DNA of 64,000 nucleotides, taken from positions 1-64,000 of the forward strand of contig NZ_LFYT02000020.1 in the NCBI RefSeq assembly GCF_001270065.2. Direction: 5' to 3'. Under the pieces are notes generated by a model, which searched no databases, was not told the DNA's origin, and saw nothing but the letters and a program-made list of their open reading frames with translations. The translations under genes and the position numbers were made by a program. Below, one piece after another: positions 12,478 through 21,815 of the stretch. Origin of the DNA: Limnohabitans planktonicus II-D5. Lineage in GTDB: Bacteria; Pseudomonadota; Gammaproteobacteria; Burkholderiales; Burkholderiaceae_C. Position 1 is the stretch's first letter. Every line of letters starts with the position of its first letter.

Positions 12478-12639
12478 GTTTTTTTCAACGCCTTTGTGAA
12501 TCGCACGGGGCGTTCAGACACTTGTGAGACAAGCGTTCGGGATAACCACTACGCACTTTTGCGGCGATCAACTCAGAATGCATCAGGCCGTGCAGCGATC
12601 TGGAAGCAGGGCCATTAACAGGAACCTTGTTCACAAGTC

Positions 12640-13416
12640 ATGTCCAAAGATTTCATTCTCGAAACCCGTGAGCTCGTCAAGGAGTTCAAGGGATTTGTCG
12701 CCGTCAACAGTGTCAACCTGGGGGTCCAGCGCGGGCAAATCCATGCTTTGATCGGCCCCAACGGTGCAGGCAAAACCACGGTGTTCAATCTGTTGACCAA
12801 GTTCCTGATCCCCACCAAGGGACAGATTGTGTTCAACGGCCATGACATCACCGCAGAAAAACCCTCACAGGTGGCGCGGCGTGGCATTGTGCGGTCCTTC
12901 CAGATTTCGGCCACCTTCCCCAACCTGACGGTGATGGAAAACGTGCGCATCGGTTTGCAACGCGCCACCGGTACGTCGCTGCACTTTTGGCGCTCCGAGC
13001 GCAGCCTGAACCAGCTCAATGACAAAGCCATGGCACTGCTGGATGAGGTCGACCTGGGCGGCATGGCCGACCTGACGGCGGTGGAGCTGCCTTATGGCCG
13101 CAAGCGTGCCCTGGAAATTGCCACCACCTTGGCCATGGACCCCGAGCTGATGCTGCTCGACGAGCCCACACAAGGCATGGGCCATGAAGACGTGGACCGG
13201 GTCACGCAGTTGATCAAAAAAGTCGGTGCCAACCGCACCATCTTGATGGTGGAGCACAACATGAATGTGGTGTCCAAAATTGCAGACACCATCAGTGTCT
13301 TGCAGCGCGGACAAGTGATTGCAGAAGGACCCTACGCCGTGGTGTCACAAAACCCGCAAGTGCTCGAAGCCTATATGGGCACCACCGACAACCAGCTGGA
13401 GGGTGCCCATGGCTGA
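12640..13416 (+). CDS. livG: Branched-chain amino acid-type ABC transporter ATP-binding protein LivG
   Basis: One of two ATPases of a HAAT-family importer. The 258-residue protein has Walker A GPNGAGKTT (about residue 45), Walker B LMLLDEP and the H-loop MVEHN. The ABC signature is the degenerate LPYGRKRALEIA form usual for LivG. It also has the C-terminal BCA_ABC_TP_C tail (VLEAYMGT). Its last eight bases overlap the livF start (ATGGCTGA), indicating translational coupling. The operon continues livF, livK-like, livH, livM. Confidence 0.95.
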   Translation: MSKDFILETRELVKEFKGFVAVNSVNLGVQRGQIHALIGPNGAGKTTVFNLLTKFLIPTKGQIVFNGHDITAEKPSQVARRGIVRSFQISATFPNLTVMENVRIGLQRATGTSLHFWRSERSLNQLNDKAMALLDEVDLGGMADLTAVELPYGRKRALEIATTLAMDPELMLLDEPTQGMGHEDVDRVTQLIKKVGANRTILMVEHNMNVVSKIADTISVLQRGQVIAEGPYAVVSQNPQVLEAYMGTTDNQLEGAHG

Positions 13417-14119
13417 GCCCAAAGAAATGCTGCGCATCAGCAACTTGCAAGCCTGGTACGGCGAATCGCACATCCTGCACGGGGTGGACCTGACAGTGAA
13501 CGAAGGCGAAGTGGTGACGCTGCTGGGCCGCAATGGCGCGGGTCGCACCACCACGGTCAAATCCATTTTGGGCCTGGTGGGACGGCGCACCGGCTCCATC
13601 ACCATCAAGGGCCAGGAAACCGTGAACTGGGCACCACACGAGATCGCCAAACTCGGACTGGGCTATTGCCCTGAAGAGCGCGGTATTTTCTCAGCTCTGA
13701 CATGCGAAGAAAACCTGCTGCTGCCACCCGTGATTGCCCCCAACGGCATGTCGGTCGAAGAAATCTACGACATGTTTCCCAACCTGCTGGAGCGGCGCAA
13801 CAGCCCCGGCACACGCCTGTCCGGTGGCGAGCAGCAAATGCTGGCCGTGGGCCGCATTCTGCGAACCGGCGCACGTTTTTTGTTGCTGGATGAAATTTCC
13901 GAAGGCCTGGCCCCCGTCATCGTGCAAGCCCTGGGCCGCATGATCAAGGCCCTCAAGGCCAAGGGTTTCACCATCATCATGGTGGAGCAGAACTTCAGGT
14001 TTGCCGCGCCCTTGGCAGACCGGTTTTACGTGATGGAACATGGTCAGATGGTAGAGAGCTTTACCTCACAAGAGCTGTCCTCCAAGATGGGCATGTTGAA
14101 CGAGTACCTGGGTGTCTGA
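13409..14119 (+). CDS. livF: Branched-chain amino acid-type ABC transporter ATP-binding protein LivF
   Basis: The second ATPase of the importer, 236 residues, start at MAEPKEMLRISN overlapping the end of livG. The signature LSGGEQQ, Walker B LLLDE and H-loop VEQN are intact. The Walker A reads GRNGAGRTTT (about residue 41), with arginine in place of the catalytic lysine; this may be a conservative variant found in some LivF proteins, but it is unusual for ABC ATPases generally. LivG keeps the lysine, so at least one site should hydrolyse ATP. Confidence 0.94.
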   Translation: MAEPKEMLRISNLQAWYGESHILHGVDLTVNEGEVVTLLGRNGAGRTTTVKSILGLVGRRTGSITIKGQETVNWAPHEIAKLGLGYCPEERGIFSALTCEENLLLPPVIAPNGMSVEEIYDMFPNLLERRNSPGTRLSGGEQQMLAVGRILRTGARFLLLDEISEGLAPVIVQALGRMIKALKAKGFTIIMVEQNFRFAAPLADRFYVMEHGQMVESFTSQELSSKMGMLNEYLGV

Positions 14120-14143
14120 TTTTTTCTAACTGGAGACAACACG

Positions 14144-15358
14144 ATGAAACGCAAACTTCTTTCCCTCGCAGCTTTGGCCACTTGCGCCTTTGCAGGCTCG
14201 GCCCACGCACAGATCTCTGACGGCATCGTCAAGATCGGTGTGCTCAACGACATGTCGGGTCTGTACTCAGACATCACCGGCCCCGGCTCGGTCACTGCGG
14301 CTCGCATGGCCGTGGAGGACTACATCAAGGCGACCAAGAGCACGCTCAAAGTCGAAATCGTCAGCGCTGACCACCAAAACAAACCCGACGTGGGCTCCAA
14401 CGTGGCGCGCCAGTGGTATGACACCGACAAGGTGGACATGATCGCCGACGTGCCCACATCATCCGTGGGCTTGGCCATCGCAAAATTGTCTGCTGACAAG
14501 GGCAAACTGCACGTCAACTCGGGTTCTGCCACAGCCGACCTGACCGGCAAGGCCTGTAACGCCAACACCATCCACTGGGCGTATGACACCTGGATGTTGG
14601 CCAACGGCACCGGCAAAGCCATTGTCAAAAGCGGAGGTGACACCTGGTTCTTCCTGACCGCTGACTACGCTTTCGGTCAAGCTCTGGAGCGCGACACCGA
14701 AGCTGTGGTGCTCAAAAACGGCGGCAAGGTGGTGGGCAAAGTGCGCACACCCTTCCCGACACAAGACTTCTCTTCTTTCTTGCTGCAAGCGCAAGCTTCC
14801 AAAGCCAAGATCATTGGTCTGGCCAACGCAGGCGGTGACACCACCAACTCGATCAAGCAAGCCGCCGAGTTCGGCATCACCAAAGGCGGCCAGAACCTGG
14901 CTGGCTTGCTGGTGTTCTTGCCCGACGTGCACTCGCTGGGTCTGAACATCGCACAAGGCCTGAAGTTGACCGAAACCTTTTATTGGGACCTGAACGACAA
15001 CACCCGCGCTTTCACCAAGCGTTTTGCAGCAGCTCAGGGCGGCAAATACCCATCCATGGTTCAAGCGGGCGTTTACTCCAGCGTGATCCATTACCTGAAG
15101 GCCGTGGACGCCGCCAAAACCGATGACGGCACCAAAGTCGCCGCCAAGATGAAAGAGCTGCCCACCGATGATCCTTTGTTTGGCAAAGGCACCGTGCGTG
15201 CTGACGGTCGCAAAATCCACCCAGCCTACCTGTTCGAAGTCAAAAAGCCTGCCGAATCCAAAGGTCCATACGACTATTACAAGCTGGTGTCGACCATTCC
15301 GGCCAACGAGGCCTTCCGCCCCCTGGCTGAGAGCGAGTGCCCGCTGGTCAAGAAGTAA
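14144..15358 (+). CDS. Periplasmic substrate-binding protein of the liv-type transporter
   Basis: A 404-residue type I periplasmic binding protein (Peripla_BP_6). A clear signal peptide ends near AHA|Q at residue 22, and the mature protein opens with the family motif IKIGVLNDMSG-like. It would capture the ligand and deliver it to LivHM. Its position between livF and livH places it in the operon. Ligand identity is not deducible; this family binds amino acids, amides, urea and aromatic acids. Confidence 0.92.
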   Translation: MKRKLLSLAALATCAFAGSAHAQISDGIVKIGVLNDMSGLYSDITGPGSVTAARMAVEDYIKATKSTLKVEIVSADHQNKPDVGSNVARQWYDTDKVDMIADVPTSSVGLAIAKLSADKGKLHVNSGSATADLTGKACNANTIHWAYDTWMLANGTGKAIVKSGGDTWFFLTADYAFGQALERDTEAVVLKNGGKVVGKVRTPFPTQDFSSFLLQAQASKAKIIGLANAGGDTTNSIKQAAEFGITKGGQNLAGLLVFLPDVHSLGLNIAQGLKLTETFYWDLNDNTRAFTKRFAAAQGGKYPSMVQAGVYSSVIHYLKAVDAAKTDDGTKVAAKMKELPTDDPLFGKGTVRADGRKIHPAYLFEVKKPAESKGPYDYYKLVSTIPANEAFRPLAESECPLVKK

Positions 15359-15391
15359 TCACACCCCTTTGTTCTAGCAAGTCGAATCATC

Positions 15392-16276
15392 ATGGAAATC
15401 TTTGGCATACCTTCGCAAGCCTTGTTTGGGCAATTGCTGATCGGGCTGATCAACGGCTCTTTTTACGCATTGCTCTCGCTGGGCCTGGCCGTGATTTTCG
15501 GCTTGCTGAACATCATCAATTTCACCCACGGTGCCCAGTACATGCTGGGCGCCTTTGTGGCCTATCTGGGATTGACCAAACTCGGCATCAACTACTGGGT
15601 CGCGTTGGTGGTGACGCCTTTGGTGGTGGGTGCCACCGGCATGCTGATTGAGCGCACCATGCTCAAGCAGCTGTACAAGCTGGACCACCTGTATGGCCTG
15701 CTGCTCACCTTCGGACTGGCCTTGATCATTCAGGGTCTGTTTCGCCACGAGTTCGGCTCTTCGGGCATGCCTTATCCGGTGCCCGAAGTCTTCAAGGGTG
15801 CTTACAACACCGGCTTCATGTTCCTGCCCAAGTACCGCGCCTGGGTCATTGTGGCCTCGCTGGTGGTGTGCCTGTCCACCTGGTACGTGATCGAGCGTAC
15901 CAAGCTGGGTGCCTATCTGCGCGCCGCCACCGAAAACCCCAGTCTGGTGCAAGCGTTTGGCGTCAACGTGCCGCGCATGATCACCCTGACCTATGGCTTC
16001 GGCGTTGGCTTGGCCGCCTTTGCAGGCGTGATGGCCGCGCCCATTTACCAGGTCAACCCAACCATGGGCGCTGACATCATCATTGTGGTGTTTGCGGTGG
16101 TGGTGATTGGCGGCATGGGCTCCATCATGGGGGCCATCCTGACCGGTTTCGGTTTGGGCCTGATTGAGGGCCTGACCAAGGTGTTCTACCCCGAAGCCTC
16201 CAGCACGGTGATTTTCATCATCATGACCATTGTTCTCCTGATCAAGCCAGCCGGGCTGTTCGGCACCCAGAAGTAA
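15392..16276 (+). CDS. livH: Branched-chain amino acid-type ABC transporter permease LivH
   Basis: The first inner-membrane subunit, 294 residues with about eight membrane segments. The family features LINGSFYALLSLGLAVIFG near the N-terminus and the GMGSIMGAILTGFGLGL loop near residue 245 are visible. It lies four bases upstream of livM, which indicates a tight operon. Confidence 0.94.
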   Translation: MEIFGIPSQALFGQLLIGLINGSFYALLSLGLAVIFGLLNIINFTHGAQYMLGAFVAYLGLTKLGINYWVALVVTPLVVGATGMLIERTMLKQLYKLDHLYGLLLTFGLALIIQGLFRHEFGSSGMPYPVPEVFKGAYNTGFMFLPKYRAWVIVASLVVCLSTWYVIERTKLGAYLRAATENPSLVQAFGVNVPRMITLTYGFGVGLAAFAGVMAAPIYQVNPTMGADIIIVVFAVVVIGGMGSIMGAILTGFGLGLIEGLTKVFYPEASSTVIFIIMTIVLLIKPAGLFGTQK

Positions 16277-16280
16277 GACC

Positions 16281-17240
16281 ATGACCACTGTCCCGACACC
16301 CTCCATCAAGGCCCAGTCGTTCACGCACCAATGGGTGGCCTTTGCCATCATGGTGCTGGTCTTGGCCATCGCGCCCATCTGGGTTTATCCGATCTTCCTC
16401 ATGAAGGTCATGTGCTTTGCCTTGTTTGCCTGCGCCTTCAACTTGCTCATTGGCTTTGGCGGCTTGCTGTCTTTTGGCCACGCCATGTTTTTGGGCACAG
16501 CGGGCTATGCAGCGGCACACGCCGCCAAGGTGTGGGGCTGGAACCCTGAGCTGGCGGTGCTGTTTGCAACCGGCTGCTCGGCCTTGCTGGCTTTGGTGAC
16601 AGGCATGCTGGCGATCCGCAGGCAAGGCATTTACTTTGCGATGATCACCTTGGCTTTTTCGCAAATGGTCTATTTTTTCTATTTGCAAACGCCGTTCACA
16701 GGCGGTGAAGACGGCATCCAGTCGGTGCCACGCGGCATGTTGTTTGGCCTGTTTGATCTGAACGACAACACAGCCATGTACATGTTTGTACTGGCGATTT
16801 TCCTGGCCGGTTTTGCCCTGATCTGGCGCATCATTTACTCGCCTTTTGGTCAGATCCTCAAGGCCATCCGCGAAAACCAGGACCGTGCGATTTCGCTGGG
16901 TTACGACACCGACATGTTCAAACTCATTGCCTTTGTGATTTCGGGTGCTTTGGCGGGCACGGCCGGGGCCACCAAGTCACTGGTGTTCCAGTTGGCCTCG
17001 CTGACCGATGTGCATTGGTCCATGTCGGGCGAGGTGGTCTTGATGACGCTGCTGGGCGGTCTGGGCACCTTGTTCGGGCCCGTGCTGGGCGCTGCCGTGA
17101 TCGTGAGTATGCAAAATTACCTGGCCCAATTTGGAGCGTGGGTCACCATCATTCAAGGTGTGATCTTTGTGGTCTGCGTGCTGGCTTTCCGCCGGGGCAT
17201 CATTGGTGAGATCGCCAATTGGATCAAGAAGCCCCTCTGA
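16281..17240 (+). CDS. livM: Branched-chain amino acid-type ABC transporter permease LivM
   Basis: The second permease subunit, 319 residues. It has the conserved NLLIGFGGLLSFGHAMFLG region (residues 53-72) and the cytoplasmic EAA-like loop (RAIS-type ILKAIRENQDRAISLGYD near 195). The stop codon TGA is also the first three bases of a 14-bp tandem repeat. The operon ends here before a two-way terminator. Confidence 0.94.
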   Translation: MTTVPTPSIKAQSFTHQWVAFAIMVLVLAIAPIWVYPIFLMKVMCFALFACAFNLLIGFGGLLSFGHAMFLGTAGYAAAHAAKVWGWNPELAVLFATGCSALLALVTGMLAIRRQGIYFAMITLAFSQMVYFFYLQTPFTGGEDGIQSVPRGMLFGLFDLNDNTAMYMFVLAIFLAGFALIWRIIYSPFGQILKAIRENQDRAISLGYDTDMFKLIAFVISGALAGTAGATKSLVFQLASLTDVHWSMSGEVVLMTLLGGLGTLFGPVLGAAVIVSMQNYLAQFGAWVTIIQGVIFVVCVLAFRRGIIGEIANWIKKPL

Positions 17241-17293
17241 GGTCGTGCCTTTGAGGTCGTGCCTTTGAGGTCGTGCCTGTGTGGTCGTGCCTC
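17238..17293 (+). repeat. Four tandem copies of a 14-bp repeat at the livM stop
   Basis: TGAGGTCGTGCCTT is repeated at 17238, 17252, 17266 and 17280, the last two copies with one to three changes. Three of the four units begin with TGA in successive frames; since 14 is not a multiple of three, stop codons appear in more than one frame. Confidence 0.9.
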
Positions 17294-17311
17294 TGAGCTG
17301 CGGCTCAACAC

Positions 17312-17350
17312 CCAGAAAAAAACCGCTCAACCAAGTGGTTTTTTTTCTGG
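17312..17350. terminator. Bidirectional intrinsic terminator between livM and the cupin gene
   Basis: CCAGAAAAAAACC..AGTGG..TTTTTTTTCTGG is an inverted repeat with A-rich and T-rich flanks, so it can terminate both the plus-strand liv operon and the convergent minus-strand cupin gene. Confidence 0.85.
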
Positions 17351-17362
17351 CAGCGAGGTGGA

Positions 17363-17899
17363 TCAGCGCATGAAGGTCTTCACGTAATCCGCCCCCAGGC
17401 CCACGGCCTCAAAGTGGGCGCGGTACTTTTCGATGCGGGTGAACACGTCGTCGTAGCCCGTGGCATTGCCCTGAGTGTCCACGTACATCAATGCGCCATG
17501 CACGGTGAACATCGTCACCATGTCCTGACAGTCATCGGGCACGACCAGGGTGTGGGTCTCGCCCGGGGGCTCGAACACGTAACTGCCTTCTTCGGCCACC
17601 CAATCGTGCTCCAGATACAGCCATTTACCCCGCAGCACATGGGCATGCACCATGCCCGAATGGCGGTGGCGCTGCAGCAGGCCCGAGCGTTTGACCTTGA
17701 GCAGGTGCACATAAAAGCCGCCCGTCACATTCAGGTGCAGCGGGCGCGACCAGATGCCTGGGGCAATCGGGGCCCACAAGCGCTCGTCGTCGGTCTGCAC
17801 ATCGTGCACCACCATGTCAGGGGCCATGCCCCAGGGCTGAGGTTTGGCATAGGGCAGGCGGTCGTCACCCGCTGCTGCCGGGCTTGAAACGAGTGTCAT
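17363..17899 (-). CDS. Cupin protein of the 2,4'-dihydroxyacetophenone dioxygenase type
   Basis: A 178-residue single-domain ChrR-like cupin. The metal-binding pattern is seen as QRHRHSGMVHAHVLRG (about residues 85-100) with a later PPGETHTL histidine near 127, as in the small Fe(II) dioxygenase that cleaves 2,4'-dihydroxyacetophenone. It is a lone gene with no aromatic pathway beside it, so the substrate may differ. The upstream region holds a GTCGG-type hairpin. Confidence 0.7.
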   Translation of the reverse strand: MTLVSSPAAAGDDRLPYAKPQPWGMAPDMVVHDVQTDDERLWAPIAPGIWSRPLHLNVTGGFYVHLLKVKRSGLLQRHRHSGMVHAHVLRGKWLYLEHDWVAEEGSYVFEPPGETHTLVVPDDCQDMVTMFTVHGALMYVDTQGNATGYDDVFTRIEKYRAHFEAVGLGADYVKTFMR

Positions 17900-18039
17900 G
17901 AGAACTTCCGATCAATCAGAAGTCGGCAGCTTAAGCGCCACAGCCCGGACTGTCTGCACTGTGGGCGACAGCCTGTGCGGAGCCCCACTGCCGGGGTCTG
18001 CGAACACCGAGCGACGAGACGTCTGCGCAGCTTTAAGTT

Positions 18040-18101
18040 GGTGGCTTGAGCCCCGACATTGCGGGTTTCGGCGCAGGCCGGGTGTCGGGGCTGAAGCCAC
18101 C
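18040..18101. repeat. GTCGG-type inverted repeat
   Basis: Arms at 18040-18058 and 18083-18101 (GGTGGCTTGAGCCCCGACA and its near-perfect complement, one mismatch) are separated by 24 bases. It lies in the 252-bp gap between the cupin and antiporter genes; no gene is seen there. Confidence 0.8.
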
Positions 18102-18151
18102 GACCTACGGGGTCACTTGACGCAAACATGATCTGCAGACCCAGGCCGCGT

Positions 18152-20137
18152 TCAGCCTCGCAACAGCTTTTCCTCAGCCACGGCCAAGGTCTGCAGTTTC
18201 CCGGACAGCACCAGCGTGTCGCCCGTCTGCAGTTCGGTCTCATCACTCACTCGCTGGGTCAGACCGTTGGCGCGGCGCAGGCTGACCACACGCACACCCA
18301 TGGCGTGCAGCGCCAGGTCTTGCACCTGCTTGCCCAGCCAAGGCGATGCAAATGGCAAGCTCACGGGTGTCAGTCGCTCATGGTCAATCTCGTCCAGCGT
18401 GTCGTCGTCTGCCCCATGAAAATAGCCTTTGAGCAGGTTGTAACGCGCATCGCGCTGGTCTTGCACCACACGGATCACACGGCGCATGGGCACACCCACC
18501 AGCGCCAGCGCGTGGCTGGCCAGCATGAGCGAGCCTTCCAGGGCTTCGGGCACGACTTCGGTGGCACCCGCCAGTTGCAGTTTTTCCAGATCCAGATCGT
18601 CTTTCGTGCGCACGATCACCGGCACCTGTGGCGCGTGGCTGTGGGCGTGGTCCAGCACTTTCATGGCAGCCGGTACGTCCAGATAAGTGATGACCACGGC
18701 GCTGGCGCGGGCAAGCCCTGCCGCCATGAGCGATTGCAAGCGCCCCGCATCGCCAAACACCACCGAGTCCCCGGCTGCAGCCGCCTGACGCACGCGGTCC
18801 GGGTCCAGATCAAGCGCCATGTAGGGGATATTTTCTTTTTCCAGCATGCGCGCCAGGTTCTGCCCACAGCGGCCATAACCACAAATGATGACGTGTTTAC
18901 TGGTGTTGATCGACTTGCGCGCAATGGTGGTCATTTGCAGCGATTGCTGCAGCCATTCACTGGCCACCACCTTCATGACGAAGGTGTTGGCGTGCATGAT
19001 GATGAAGGGCGTGGCCAGCATCGACAACACCATGCTGGCCATGACCGGGTTGAGCAAGCTGGGCGGAATCACCCCGTTTTGCGAGCCCAAGGTGAGCAGC
19101 ACAAAGCCGAATTCACCGGCTTGCGCCAAATACAAGCCGGTGCGCAAGGCCACACCGTTGGTGGCACCGGTCAGCTTGGCCAGTGTCGCCACCAGCAGCA
19201 ACTTGAACAACACCGGCAAAGTGGTCAGCACCAGCATCAGGTGCCAGCGCTCGAACACGATGTGCCAGTCCAGCATCATGCCGATGGTGATGAAAAAAAG
19301 GCCCAGCAAGATGTCATGGAATGGCCGGATATCGAGCTCCACCTGGTGCTTGTATTCCGTCTCTGAAATCAGCATGCCCGCAATGAAGGCCCCCAGCGCC
19401 AGACTCAAACCGGCCAGCTCGGTGATCCATGCCAGCCCCAAAGTGACCAGCAGCAGGTTGAGAACAAACAGCTCTTCACTTTTGCGCCGAGCCACCAGCG
19501 TGAGCCACCAGCGCATGATGCGCTGCCCACCGGTCAAGAGCAAGGTGATCAACAAGACGGCTTTGGCCCCGGCCAGCAACAAGGCACCTAACAATTGCTC
19601 GGGTGCCGAACCCAAAGCAGGGATCAGCACCAGCAAAGGCACCACGGCCAGATCCTGAAACAGCAGAACGCCAATCACGCGTTTGCCGTGCTCACTCTCC
19701 AGTTCGATGCGGTCGGCCATCATCTTGACCACAATGGCCGTGCTGCTCATGGCCATTGCGCCGGACAAGGCCAGCGCGGTTTGCCAATCCATTTTCCACA
19801 GAGTCGGTGCCAAGGTGGCCAGAAACAATGAGGCCAGCGTGACGAGCAGCAAGGTGAGCACCACCTGCAACAAGCCCAGACCGAACACATGTTTCCGCAT
19901 GGACCGCAGCTTGGGCAAGTTGAATTCCAGCCCGATCACAAACATCAGGAACACCACGCCAAACTCAGCCAGGTGCTTCACGCCTTCGGAGTTTTGCGCC
20001 AACGCCAGCGCATTGGGGCCGATGACCACGCCCACCACCAGGTAGCCCAGCATGGGCGGCAGTTTGAGCATGCGGCACCCCACCACACCCAGCACAGCGG
20101 CCAGCAAATACATCAGTGTCAGTTCCAGGGTACTCAT
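18152..20137 (-). CDS. Monovalent cation:proton antiporter-2 (KefB/KefC-type)
   Basis: A 661-residue inner-membrane protein. An N-terminal Na+/H+ exchanger domain (residues 1 to about 385, about 12 membrane segments, with GVVIGPNALAL and FVIGLEFNL motifs) is followed by an RCK/TrkA-N nucleotide-binding domain (IICGYGRCGQNLARML near 416) and a TrkA-C domain (about 560-650). This layout is that of glutathione-gated K+ efflux systems. The start is placed at MSTLELTLMYLL; longer in-frame sequence upstream overlaps the divergent kdsD region and lacks family resemblance. No KefF/KefG ancillary gene is adjacent. Confidence 0.93.
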   Translation of the reverse strand: MSTLELTLMYLLAAVLGVVGCRMLKLPPMLGYLVVGVVIGPNALALAQNSEGVKHLAEFGVVFLMFVIGLEFNLPKLRSMRKHVFGLGLLQVVLTLLLVTLASLFLATLAPTLWKMDWQTALALSGAMAMSSTAIVVKMMADRIELESEHGKRVIGVLLFQDLAVVPLLVLIPALGSAPEQLLGALLLAGAKAVLLITLLLTGGQRIMRWWLTLVARRKSEELFVLNLLLVTLGLAWITELAGLSLALGAFIAGMLISETEYKHQVELDIRPFHDILLGLFFITIGMMLDWHIVFERWHLMLVLTTLPVLFKLLLVATLAKLTGATNGVALRTGLYLAQAGEFGFVLLTLGSQNGVIPPSLLNPVMASMVLSMLATPFIIMHANTFVMKVVASEWLQQSLQMTTIARKSINTSKHVIICGYGRCGQNLARMLEKENIPYMALDLDPDRVRQAAAAGDSVVFGDAGRLQSLMAAGLARASAVVITYLDVPAAMKVLDHAHSHAPQVPVIVRTKDDLDLEKLQLAGATEVVPEALEGSLMLASHALALVGVPMRRVIRVVQDQRDARYNLLKGYFHGADDDTLDEIDHERLTPVSLPFASPWLGKQVQDLALHAMGVRVVSLRRANGLTQRVSDETELQTGDTLVLSGKLQTLAVAEEKLLRG

Positions 20138-20248
20138 GCTGGAATGGTAACAAGACGCCGTGAGGCATACGGGCGTTGTCAGCGACTGATGACGGTCATT
20201 TTGTCTGCTGCTTGAATGAAACAAGCGATTTCCGAGGTGCCCGATAAA

Positions 20249-21235
20249 ATGACCATCATGCCTGTCAACCCACACCACACCCTGCAACTCGCCCGCGACA
20301 CACTCGACATTGAGGCCGCTGCTCTGCTTCAACTCAAAGCACGTCTGGACGAGCGTTTTATCCAAGCTGTTGACATGATGCTTGTCGTACAAGGCCGCGT
20401 GGTGGTCACTGGCATGGGCAAAAGTGGGCACATCGGCCGCAAGATCGCCGCCACACTCGCCTCCACCGGCACACCGGCCATGTTTGTACACCCCGGTGAA
20501 GCCAGCCACGGTGACTTGGGCATGATCAAAATCGTGGACGTGGTGCTGGCCATTTCCAACAGCGGCGAAAGCGACGAGCTGGTCGCCATTTTGCCCATGC
20601 TCAAGCGCCAGGGCGTACCCCTGATTGCCATGACCGGTGGCTTGAACTCTTCATTGGCCAGACATGCAAATGTGGTGCTGGACACCTCGGTCGACAAGGA
20701 AGCCTGCCCCCTGAATCTGGCACCCACAGCCAGTACCACCGCTCAGTTGGCCATGGGCGACGCCCTGGCGGTAGCCTTGCTGGATGCACGCGGCTTCAAA
20801 CCTGAAGACTTTGCCCGCTCACACCCCGGCGGTTCGCTGGGTCGCAAACTGCTCACCCATGTGAGCGACGTGATGCGCCAAGGCGCAGAAGTTCCCCGTG
20901 TGGGACCTGATGCCAGCTTCACCGATTTGATGCGCGAGATGAGCAGCAAAGGCTTGGGTGCCTCATCTGTGGTCGATCAAGACGGCCGCGTATTAGGTGT
21001 GTTCACCGACGGTGACTTGCGCCGCCTGATTGAAAAAGGCGCCGACCTGCGCGAACTGAAAGCCCGCGATGTGATGCACCCCCAGCCCCACACCATTCGC
21101 GCTGAAGCCCTGGCGGTTGAAGCCGCTGAGTTGATGGAGTTGCATCGCATCACCAGCATTCTCGTGGTCGACGAGGTCGGACTGCTGTGCGGTGCCCTCA
21201 ACTCCAACGACCTGATGCGTTCCAAGGTCATCTGA
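20249..21235 (+). CDS. kdsD: Arabinose-5-phosphate isomerase
   Basis: Converts ribulose 5-phosphate to arabinose 5-phosphate, the first step of Kdo synthesis for lipopolysaccharide. An N-terminal SIS domain (VVTGMGKSGHIGRKIAATLAS, SNSGESDEL, then the HPGGSLGRKL motif) is followed by paired CBS domains (about residues 200-328). The start is uncertain: ATG 20249 is chosen because GAGG precedes it; 20216 and 20258 are alternatives. It is two bases from kdsC and divergent from the antiporter. Confidence 0.96.
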   Translation: MTIMPVNPHHTLQLARDTLDIEAAALLQLKARLDERFIQAVDMMLVVQGRVVVTGMGKSGHIGRKIAATLASTGTPAMFVHPGEASHGDLGMIKIVDVVLAISNSGESDELVAILPMLKRQGVPLIAMTGGLNSSLARHANVVLDTSVDKEACPLNLAPTASTTAQLAMGDALAVALLDARGFKPEDFARSHPGGSLGRKLLTHVSDVMRQGAEVPRVGPDASFTDLMREMSSKGLGASSVVDQDGRVLGVFTDGDLRRLIEKGADLRELKARDVMHPQPHTIRAEALAVEAAELMELHRITSILVVDEVGLLCGALNSNDLMRSKVI

Positions 21236-21236
21236 C

Positions 21237-21815
21237 ATGCGCCCACTGATCCCCGCTTTGCATTACCCGCCCGAATTGCTGTTGCAGGCACAGGGCATTC
21301 GCGTGGCTTTTTTCGATGTGGACGGCGTGCTGACCGACGCCGGCCTTTACTTCACGGAAAGTGGCGAAAGCATCAAACGCTTCAATACCCTGGATGGGCA
21401 AGGCATCAAGCTTTTGCAACAAGCAGGCATCACACCCGTGGTCATCACAGGACGTGACTCAGCACCTTTGCGCCTGCGCCTGAAGGCCCTGGGCATCACG
21501 CATGTGCGCTTTGGCACCGAAGACAAGCGGCCTGCTGCCGAAGAAATTTTGCAAGCGCTGGGCCTGAGCTGGGCGCAAGCAGCCGCCATGGGCGATGACT
21601 GGCCAGACCTGCCCGTCATGCAGCGCGTGGCTTTTGCCTGTGCCCCGGCCAATGCGCATGCCCAAGCCAAAGCCATCGCACACCATGTCACCGAAGAGCG
21701 GGGCGGAGAAGGGGCAGCACGCGCTTTTTGTGATGTCTTGTTGGTAGCCAGTGGGCGGTACGCTCAGCTGCTGACCCAGGTGGGAGAGAGCGCACACAAG
21801 GGGCCTTCAGCATGA
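21237..21815 (+). CDS. kdsC: 3-deoxy-D-manno-octulosonate 8-phosphate phosphatase
   Basis: A HAD-family phosphatase that releases Kdo from Kdo-8-phosphate. The 192-residue protein shows the DVDGVLTDAGLYF motif I (about residue 26), the GRDSAPL region and the GDDWPDLPVM motif IV. Its stop overlaps the lptC start (ATGA). It works one step downstream of kdsD in the same pathway. Confidence 0.96.
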   Translation: MRPLIPALHYPPELLLQAQGIRVAFFDVDGVLTDAGLYFTESGESIKRFNTLDGQGIKLLQQAGITPVVITGRDSAPLRLRLKALGITHVRFGTEDKRPAAEEILQALGLSWAQAAAMGDDWPDLPVMQRVAFACAPANAHAQAKAIAHHVTEERGGEGAARAFCDVLLVASGRYAQLLTQVGESAHKGPSA

